Source of the DNA: Patescibacteria group bacterium
GTDB lineage: Bacteria; Patescibacteriota; Minisyncoccia; UBA6257; GWB1-50-10
NCBI GenBank assembly: GCA_024239035.1
Contig: JANBVK010000001.1
Coordinates: 303,929-338,114 of the forward strand
Length of the DNA stretch: 34,186 nucleotides
Direction of reading: 5' to 3'
Shown: positions 8,830 through 14,517 of the stretch, one piece after another
How the letters are laid out: every line of letters begins with the position of its first letter
Numbering within the stretch: the first letter of the stretch is position 1
The notes under the pieces: generated by a model
What the model saw: the letters and a program-made list of their open reading frames with translations, nothing else
What the model was told of the DNA's origin: nothing
The model's database searches: none
Position numbers and translations under genes: made by a program

Positions 8830-9360
8830 CTACGGTAAAACAACTAACTCTCCCATAATTTTTTTTCCTTCTGGACAAAAATCCCGGCACTCAAATGCAA
8901 AAGTGCCACTGGTCTTCACCCCAAAACTAATCTGCTTGGTCTCACCTTCTTTTACAAATTGGTAGAGCCCTTTATAGGGCATATTGAAGTCGTAATCGCC
9001 GTCTAGAGCAGTGAGTTTAATCTGGACTAAATTACCCTGCCCTACGGTGATAATTGACGGCTCATAGCCGTTCTCTCCAACCGTCATATTAAAAATCCCG
9101 AATTTTGCATCACTATTAGGAGCCGCCGGCGACTCAATTACCGGCTCAGTAGGCTTTGCATTTTGAGGAACCTCTGAAGTAAAGACAGACCTCTCGCCAT
9201 TCTCGTCTTCCAAAAGAGCGTTAGCAGCGTCTCCGTCTCCTTGCTCAACAACCTTAACCGGACTAAGTACACCACCAGACCTCGTTAGTACCCCCACAAC
9301 AATCCCAACAACCACAAACGCGCCCACCACTACAAGAACAATCATCTGTTTCCTGGTCAT
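8830..9360 (-). CDS. TM-anchored cupredoxin-fold protein with degenerate CuA-like motif (CxxxCxxxKxxM)
   Basis: N-terminal TM; NGYEPSIITVGQGNLVQIKLTALDGDYDFNMPYKGLYQFVKEGETKQISFGVKTSGTFAFECRDFCPEGKKIMGELVVLP. Confidence 0.75.
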   Translation of the reverse strand: MTRKQMIVLVVVGAFVVVGIVVGVLTRSGGVLSPVKVVEQGDGDAANALLEDENGERSVFTSEVPQNAKPTEPVIESPAAPNSDAKFGIFNMTVGENGYEPSIITVGQGNLVQIKLTALDGDYDFNMPYKGLYQFVKEGETKQISFGVKTSGTFAFECRDFCPEGKKIMGELVVLP

Positions 9361-9396
9361 TACGTTTAATTATAGCAAATGGAGTATTTTCATAGA

Positions 9397-9431
9397 ACTA
9401 ATGCCTAGCGCCTGGAGCCTAATTCCTCGCC
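9397..9431. repeat. Heptamer array: (A)CTAATG CCTAGCG CCTGGAG CCTAATT CCTCGCC
   Basis: 7-nt periodicity read directly. Reverse strand contains AATTAGG CTCCAGG CGCTAGG CATTAG. Confidence 0.75.
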
Positions 9432-9560
9432 TGAATTCTTCTCTATAATAATCGGTGCTGGGTTTGCTTCCTTAGCTACAAGATAACCGATACCGAAACT
9501 GAGCGTCACGATAAGGAAAAGAATAAAGCCGAGAAGAAACCATTTCTGTTTTGTTGACAT
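9405..9560 (-). CDS. Small TM protein (51 aa), possibly a 3'-truncated gene
   Basis: Translated by hand: MSTKQKWFLLGFILFLIVTLSFGIGYLVAKEANPAPIIIEKNSGEELGSRR*. Stop TAG lies in a heptamer array. Below the ORF track length cutoff. Confidence 0.55.
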   Translation of the reverse strand: MSTKQKWFLLGFILFLIVTLSFGIGYLVAKEANPAPIIIEKNSGEELGSRR

Positions 9561-9641
9561 AGAAGATTATATAAATATTATATAGGAATAGTGAGAAATG
9601 GCCCCCGCCCTAATTTTGCGGGATAGGGCATCATGAAGTAA

Positions 9642-9672
9642 CCCTTCGACCCGCCAGCTGGCGGACTCAGGG
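9642..9672. repeat. Nested palindromic element CCCTTCGAC[CCGCCAGCTGGCGG]ACTCAGGG
   Basis: 14-bp perfect palindrome CCGCCAGCTGGCGG (9651-9664) inside a CCCTTCGAC...CTCAGGG element that recurs at 13359-13378. Confidence 0.75.
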
Positions 9673-9713
9673 TGCTCAATTTTCTAACCTCACTCCGTTC
9701 GGAGAAAATTCGC

Positions 9714-9992
9714 ATGGCACATACAAAAGCAAAAAGTTCAGCTAAAAACACTCGGGATTCGATAGGAAGACGCCTTGGTGTGAAACGCCAAGACGGTGAG
9801 ATGGTAAAACCCGGAGATATTATCGTGCGCCAACGCGGCACGAAATTTTACGCCGGCACGAATGTCCGCCGGGGAAGAGACGACACTCTCTACGCCGTCG
9901 GAGTTGGAGTTGTGAAATTTAAAAGACGAAGGAAAGTCTCGTTTGACGGTTCTAGGAAACACATCAAAATTGTAAGCGTCACAGCCAGCTAA
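9714..9992 (+). CDS. rpmA: 50S ribosomal protein L27
   Basis: [73 protein letters not shown] at 9701-9704 upstream of ATG 9714 favours this start over 9672. Confidence 0.95.
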   Translation: MAHTKAKSSAKNTRDSIGRRLGVKRQDGEMVKPGDIIVRQRGTKFYAGTNVRRGRDDTLYAVGVGVVKFKRRRKVSFDGSRKHIKIVSVTAS

Positions 9993-9997
9993 TCCTC

Positions 9998-10462
9998 CTA
10001 CCTGTCTTCTTTCTCCACTAAAACGCTTACCTTCGTTTTTATCCCTTCTCCTAAATCAACGGGAACGCTTGTCTCGCCTAAAGTTTTAATCGGCTTCTCT
10101 AAGTCCACTCTTACATCGGGGATGCCATGCTTTTCAAGTGCACGCTCAATGTCTTTCGCGTTCACCGATCCAAACACTTCCTTTTTCTCCCTGGTCTGCC
10201 TGCCGGCAGGCAGGTTTTTACGCTTAAAAGATAAAGTTAAATCTTTAATCTTTCCTGCTCTCTCCTCTAAAATAGCGGCCAATTTCTCACTCTCCTCCTC
10301 TATCTTGGATTTTTCTTCAATTAATCTTTTTAAGGCTTGGGGTGTCGCTGCCTCGGCCATTTTTTTTGGTAGTAAAAAATTACGGGCATAGCCGTCCTTT
10401 ACTTCCTTCACGTCCAATTTCTCACCAACGCCCTTTATATCTTCAAGTAAGATTACTTTCAC
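9998..10462 (-). CDS. rplI: 50S ribosomal protein L9 with a palindrome-encoded insertion (NLPAGRQ)
   Basis: MKVILLEDIKGVGEKLDVKEVKDGYARNFLLPKKMAEAAT... and VFGSVNAKDIERAL. Confidence 0.95.
   Translation of the reverse strand: MKVILLEDIKGVGEKLDVKEVKDGYARNFLLPKKMAEAATPQALKRLIEEKSKIEEESEKLAAILEERAGKIKDLTLSFKRKNLPAGRQTREKKEVFGSVNAKDIERALEKHGIPDVRVDLEKPIKTLGETSVPVDLGEGIKTKVSVLVEKEDR
10196..10213. repeat. 18-bp perfect palindrome CTGCCTGCCGGCAGGCAG inside rplI
   Basis: Direct reading; encodes LPAGRQ on the minus strand. Confidence 0.85.
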
Positions 10463-10463
10463 G

Positions 10464-11717
10464 TCAAAGATTAATAATTAAAACCCGCCTGCTAGATTTC
10501 GCGATTTCTTCCTGGAGGATCTCGAGTGCCCTATCAAACTGAGGATCAACTCCGTTCTCTATGTCTTCTTCGGTAAATTCTATCTCCACGTCCGGCTCAA
10601 GTCCCACGCTGTCTATCTGGTGTCCGGCTGGAGTAAGCCATTCTGCCACCGAAATTTTGATAGACGAACCATCTCTTAGGGTCTCAACTTCTTGAACCGT
10701 TCCTTTGCCAAATGTTTTCTCGCCAACAAGTTTTATATCCCGATTATCACGGAGGGCGCCGGCTACAATCTCCGAAGCTGATGCTGAACCTCCGTTTACC
10801 AAAACAACGGTTGGCACTTTTGCTAAAGCATTGGGGCCGCTCACCCGAAACAGTTTCTCGTCGCCGGAACGAAATTTTTCCCTAACAATTACATCTCCCC
10901 TCTCTAAAAACCAGCTAGCAACATTGTTAGCAACTTCCAAAAAACCACCGGAATTATTTCTCAGATCTAATATCACCCCATTAGCCCCTTTCAAAAGAGC
11001 AGAAAAAGACGCCTGATAAAAAAGTTGGGGAGCACTAGCATTAAAATTATAAAGGCGAAAGTAAGCAATGTCGTCGGATATCATCTCCCAATCAAGGGTT
11101 GGTACCACGATAACAGCTCTTGTAACCTTAAACTCTTTAGCTTCACTCCAATCATCCCTCAAAACAAGGAGGGTTACTTCGGTATCAACTTCACCTCTAA
11201 TAAGCTTCACTGCCTCTTCGATAGTTAAATTATTGGTAGGAGTGTCATCAACCCTCAAAATCTTATCACCGGCCCGCAACCCCACTTCCTCTGCCGGATT
11301 ACCTTTTAGAGGGGCGATTATCAGGAGCTGATTGTCCCTGATACTAATCTCAGCCCCAATACCTCCAAAACTACCCTGGATATCCTCACTAAATTTCTTA
11401 GCGTCGCTAGGATTAAAAAACGATGAATAGGGATCGTCTAGTGAGCCTATTACCCCGGCGATAGCGCCGTAGAGTAAATCTTGGTCTTCAATCTCTTCAA
11501 TTTTGAAGTGTTTATCTTTAACAATGCGGACCACATCCCAAAATACGGAGAGATCAGCTTCAAGCAAGGACGCCTCATCATCTGTGACGTAAGGAGTAAC
11601 CCCCACGCTCTCCGGCGCATACAAACCAAAACGAAAGCCGCCATAGAGCACACTCGCCCCCACTATCAGTCCGCTCAAGAACACAAATCCGAATTTTAAA
11701 AACTTCTTATTAAACAT
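10464..11717 (-). CDS. S41 family C-terminal processing peptidase with PDZ domain
   Basis: PDZ region (GGIGAEISIRDNQLLIIAPLKGNPAEEVGLRAGDKILRVDD), NGGSASASEIVAGAL and GEKTFGKGTVQ catalytic motifs, N-terminal TM. Confidence 0.93.
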   Translation of the reverse strand: MFNKKFLKFGFVFLSGLIVGASVLYGGFRFGLYAPESVGVTPYVTDDEASLLEADLSVFWDVVRIVKDKHFKIEEIEDQDLLYGAIAGVIGSLDDPYSSFFNPSDAKKFSEDIQGSFGGIGAEISIRDNQLLIIAPLKGNPAEEVGLRAGDKILRVDDTPTNNLTIEEAVKLIRGEVDTEVTLLVLRDDWSEAKEFKVTRAVIVVPTLDWEMISDDIAYFRLYNFNASAPQLFYQASFSALLKGANGVILDLRNNSGGFLEVANNVASWFLERGDVIVREKFRSGDEKLFRVSGPNALAKVPTVVLVNGGSASASEIVAGALRDNRDIKLVGEKTFGKGTVQEVETLRDGSSIKISVAEWLTPAGHQIDSVGLEPDVEIEFTEEDIENGVDPQFDRALEILQEEIAKSSRRVLIINL

Positions 11718-11780
11718 TCTCTCTATTTAACCAAACAGGTGCGGCAAATGCAAACTTACAGGCCTACACTTGATAACATT

Positions 11781-12311
11781 TCATACACCTCTCCGCTGCA
11801 CTTTAAGATTTTGCTCATCTATTTCATACACCTCCTTTGCTTTATCAATAAATAATTTACCGTCGAGGTGATCTACTTCATGTTGGAACACGCGGGCGAG
11901 AAGTCCCCACGCTTTGATTTTAATTTTCTTGCCCTGAATATTATAACCTTCAAGTACAATACGCTCCGACCGCTCCACCATGCCGTGGTACCCGGGAACA
12001 CTTAAACATCCTTCTTCAAGTAAGGTTTTCTCTTTATAAGTTCTGATGATTTTCGGATTAAAAATGGCATAAAATTTTTCATTACTTGCATCATCACTGG
12101 ACCTCGGCACCTGAGCCACAAAAAGACGCAGAGTGAAACCAATCTGATTAGCTGACAAACCAATACCTAAGGCCGCTTTCATAGTAATACGCATCTGCCT
12201 TACAAACTCTCTTAATTCTTTCTTATTCTCCTTCGATAAATCGGTCGGTGGAATCTTCGTTCGCAATACTGATTTCTCTTTTTTGTTATTAATAATGAAA
12301 ATTTTACTCAT
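11781..12311 (-). CDS. def: Peptide deformylase
   Basis: GIGLSANQIG, EEGCLSVPG and QHEVDHLDG motifs. Confidence 0.94.
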   Translation of the reverse strand: MSKIFIINNKKEKSVLRTKIPPTDLSKENKKELREFVRQMRITMKAALGIGLSANQIGFTLRLFVAQVPRSSDDASNEKFYAIFNPKIIRTYKEKTLLEEGCLSVPGYHGMVERSERIVLEGYNIQGKKIKIKAWGLLARVFQHEVDHLDGKLFIDKAKEVYEIDEQNLKVQRRGV

Positions 12312-12580
12312 TTCTTACTTTTTTTGATTTCCGTAAACAGCTTCATGAAATACGCTCCTTTTTTCTTCACATTCTTGCGAGAAGCTACGTCCTTCGCCAG
12401 CTGCATAAGCATCTCGACGTCATTCTCCTTCGCAAGCTTCATATAGAGCGATTTATGTGTTTCGTCATCAAGAATCTCCGCAAGCATGAGCCCCGTTGAC
12501 TGGTGTGACACGTACACTCGTGACGTCTTTTTTCTCTCCTTTAGGAGATTTAAATAATCTTTACCAGCTGATTTCTTCAC
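12308..12580 (-). CDS. Conserved hypothetical protein, 90 aa, likely GTG start, overlaps def
   Basis: ORF overlaps the def start by 4 nt, suggesting translational coupling. No confident family. Confidence 0.6.
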   Translation of the reverse strand: MKKSAGKDYLNLLKERKKTSRVYVSHQSTGLMLAEILDDETHKSLYMKLAKENDVEMLMQLAKDVASRKNVKKKGAYFMKLFTEIKKSKK

Positions 12581-12620
12581 GTCTTCATCTTATAATAATA
12601 AGATACGTTATCCAAATAAT

Positions 12621-13484
12621 ATGCTTTCAGCGCCAAAATACATCTTTTTCGGGACACCGGAATTCGCCGCCATAATTCTGGAAAAACTCATAGCCGCTCA
12701 TATGCCGCCTGTTCTGATTGTCTGCAATCCCGACAGACCAGTAGGACGAAAGAAGGTCATAACTTCACCGCCAACAAAACTTCTGGCAGCACAACACAAT
12801 ATTCCAATATCACAGCCAGAAACTTTATTAAACTACAAACCGCCAACTACAAATTACAAACCTGATTTCTTTATCGTGGCTGCTTATGCCAAAATCATCC
12901 CGAAGGACATTTTAAAAATTCCCCGACTTGGCACCGTCGGTGTTCATCCTTCCCTCCTACCAAAATATCGCGGACCGACCCCAATTCAAGCGGCTATTTT
13001 AAGCGGAGATGAAAAGACCGGCGTCACACTCTTTCTAATAGACGAGGAAATTGATCACGGACCAATTCTCGCGCAACGAGCACTCGAGAATTATGAATTA
13101 GGAATTATGAATTATAAAGAATTAGAAAAAGGGCTGGCGGGAATGAGTGGGGATCTACTCGTTGAAACATTGCTGAAATTTATAAAAGGTGAGATTAAAC
13201 CGCAACCGCAGGACGAGACCCAAGCGACATACACAAAGAAATTCAAGATTGAAGACGCATATGTTGACCTAGAGAAAGATAATCCGGTGGCGGTCGAGAG
13301 AAAAATCCGGGCTCTTAACCCGGAGCCAGGAGTATGGACGATCAGCACGGGCGGCAAGCCCTTCGACATTGCTCAGGGTAAACGCGTAAAACTCCTGGAG
13401 GCCGAGTTAGCAGAGAGGGAACTAAAACTCAAGAAAATTCAGGTTGAAGGCAAAAAACCACAAGAACTAGATTATAGACTTTAG
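12621..13484 (+). CDS. fmt: Methionyl-tRNA formyltransferase, with three micro-repeat-derived segments
   Basis: FFGTPEFAAIILEKL, VGVHPSLLPKYRGPTPIQAAILSGDEKTGVTLFLIDEEIDHGPIL. Confidence 0.92.
   Translation: MLSAPKYIFFGTPEFAAIILEKLIAAHMPPVLIVCNPDRPVGRKKVITSPPTKLLAAQHNIPISQPETLLNYKPPTTNYKPDFFIVAAYAKIIPKDILKIPRLGTVGVHPSLLPKYRGPTPIQAAILSGDEKTGVTLFLIDEEIDHGPILAQRALENYELGIMNYKELEKGLAGMSGDLLVETLLKFIKGEIKPQPQDETQATYTKKFKIEDAYVDLEKDNPVAVERKIRALNPEPGVWTISTGGKPFDIAQGKRVKLLEAELAERELKLKKIQVEGKKPQELDYRL
12831..12862. repeat. Heptamer array inside fmt: AACTACA AACCGCC AACTACA AATTACA (AACC)
   Basis: Four 7-nt units read directly; encodes LNYKPPTTNYKP. Confidence 0.75.
13089..13116. repeat. Heptamer array inside fmt: AATTATG AATTAGG AATTATG AATTATA
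   Basis: Four 7-nt units read directly; encodes ENYELGIMNYKE. Confidence 0.8.
13359..13378. repeat. CCCTTCGACATTGCTCAGGG element inside fmt
   Basis: Imperfect inverted repeat encoding KPFDIAQGK; related to the element at 9642-9672. Confidence 0.75.
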
Positions 13485-13492
13485 AAACTAGC
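13465..13492 (+). repeat. TAG-bearing heptamer array at fmt 3' end: AACTAGA TTATAGA CTTTAGA AACTAGC
   Basis: Four 7-nt units. The fmt stop codon (13482-13484) is the TAG of the third unit. Confidence 0.75.
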
Positions 13493-13510
13493 CAGTGTCA
13501 TCGCACAAAT

Positions 13511-13538
13511 CCTAACGCCTAGTACCTGATGCCTAATT
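13511..13538 (-). repeat. TAG-bearing heptamer array: reverse strand AATTAGG CATCAGG TACTAGG CGTTAGG
   Basis: Four 7-nt units on + as CCTAACG CCTAGTA CCTGATG CCTAATT. Supplies the stop codon of the 13533-13988 ORF. Confidence 0.8.
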
Positions 13539-13988
13539 TTCTAACACCGTGTACTCCATCACAATTCGCTGCCTGTCTTTAAAAATGATTGTTGCTGGAT
13601 TCTCTACTCGCGTGCCATCAACCGTAATTTCTAAGACATATCCTTCGCGCTCTATTGATTGACCCCACGCCCTAAAGAAATCCACTAGCGTGTATCTGCT
13701 GTCGTCTTGTGGTTCAATGTGAAGTTCACCCGTCCTGTCGTGGGTATGTATTGTGCGAAGACATGGACTATTTCCAATAGTGCCGGGTATAGCTTCAAAC
13801 TCACTATCCACAGTAATCGTAAGTTGAGGATGAATATGTTCTCTGACCGGTAGATGTTGCGCTAAACACGGGATCCCCGAACCACTTGGAGAAGATGAAG
13901 AACCAAAAAACTTCGGCAGAGCAAATAATCCTCCGAGAACAAAAACCACAACGATAACCCAAATGATAGTTGATTTATTTTTCCTCAT
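13533..13988 (-). CDS. TM-anchored His-rich conserved hypothetical protein
   Basis: N-terminal TM; REHIHPQLTITVDSEFEAIPGTIGNSPCLRTIHTHDRTGELHIEPQDDSRYTLVDFFRAWGQ. Confidence 0.7.
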   Translation of the reverse strand: MRKNKSTIIWVIVVVFVLGGLFALPKFFGSSSSPSGSGIPCLAQHLPVREHIHPQLTITVDSEFEAIPGTIGNSPCLRTIHTHDRTGELHIEPQDDSRYTLVDFFRAWGQSIEREGYVLEITVDGTRVENPATIIFKDRQRIVMEYTVLEN

Positions 13989-14013
13989 TGTCTATTAATA
14001 GTAATACAACCAA

Positions 14014-14084
14014 TGCCGGGTCGTCTAATGGTAGGACCCATGCCTCTGAAGCATGTTATCGGGGTTCGAGTCCCTGCCCGGCAG
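14014..14084 (+). tRNA. tRNA-Gln(CTG), CCA not encoded
   Basis: Acceptor TGCCGGG/CCCGGCA; D arm GTCT-AATGGTA-GGAC; anticodon stem CATGC-CTCTGAA-GCATG; T arm CGGGG-TTCGAGT-CCCTG. Confidence 0.93.
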
Positions 14085-14094
14085 CCGTTTAGAA

Positions 14095-14205
14095 ATTCAT
14101 CCCGAAGTTATGAGGGATAGAATTTCAAACGTCCCGAACGAATGTGAGGGAATGCCGAGTGGGCACAAATCAATCATCCCGAGGAACATGAGTGACGAGG
14201 GACAC
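14095..14205. repeat. Three tandem imperfect hairpin repeats (TCCCGA...GAGGGA type)
   Basis: ATCCCGAAGTTATGAGGGAT; GTCCCGAACGAATGTGAGGGAA; ATCCCGAGGAACATGAGTGACGAGGGAC. Confidence 0.75.
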
Positions 14206-14214
14206 CATCAATTC

Positions 14215-14463
14215 GTGAAACACACTGTCTACATTGTTAAGTGCGCTGATAAATCATTGTATGTTGGATGTACAAACAACCTCGAAAAACGACTAAAACA
14301 ACACAACGATTCAAAATGGGGCGCGCACTACACAAAAATTAGAAGACCAGTTAAGTTAGTGCATTCAGAGAATTTCAAAACTTTAGTTGAAGCAAGAAAG
14401 CGCGAACAGGAAATCAAAGGGTGGCGTAGAGAAAAGAAGTTAAATTTAGTTAAAAGCGAGTAG
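14215..14463 (+). CDS. Small GIY-YIG nuclease-domain protein (YhbQ/UPF0213-like), likely GTG start
   Basis: VKHTVYIVKCADKSLYVGCTNNLEKRLKQHNDSKWGAHYTKIRRPVKLVHSENFKTLVEARKREQEIKGW. The ORF track start at 14053 lies inside the tRNA. Confidence 0.85.
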   Translation: MKHTVYIVKCADKSLYVGCTNNLEKRLKQHNDSKWGAHYTKIRRPVKLVHSENFKTLVEARKREQEIKGWRREKKLNLVKSE

Positions 14464-14480
14464 GTAGCGAGATTCCCCCA

Positions 14481-14512
14481 AACGGCTCAACGACACTCAT
14501 CGTTGAGCCGTT
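14481..14512. terminator. 13-bp perfect hairpin between convergent GIY-YIG and ftsX
   Basis: AACGGCTCAACGA-CACTCA-TCGTTGAGCCGTT. No long U tract on either strand. Confidence 0.65.
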
Positions 14513-14517
14513 CAGAT

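Noticed and set aside
4195-8965. Plus-strand ORFs (e.g. 5711-6025, 6524-6895, 7217-7702, 8540-8965) with recurrent VPIPTLPCVVAKVLVPVT-like peptides
   Set aside because: They are antisense readings of the repetitive fibre gene; their similarity to each other is a by-product of the DNA repeat.
1-9560. Prophage or tailocin region
   Set aside because: VGIGT/HAATK motifs recall tail fibres, but no tail, capsid, terminase or integrase genes are visible, and TM-anchored cupredoxins are atypical. Not excluded beyond the left edge.
9672-9713. N-terminal extension of L27 ([14 protein letters not shown])
   Set aside because: Derived from the upstream palindromic element; L27 homology begins at MAHTKAK (9714).
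14053-14214. N-terminal extension of the GIY-YIG ORF
   Set aside because: Starts inside tRNA-Gln and reads through hairpin repeats; GTG at 14215 is a better start.
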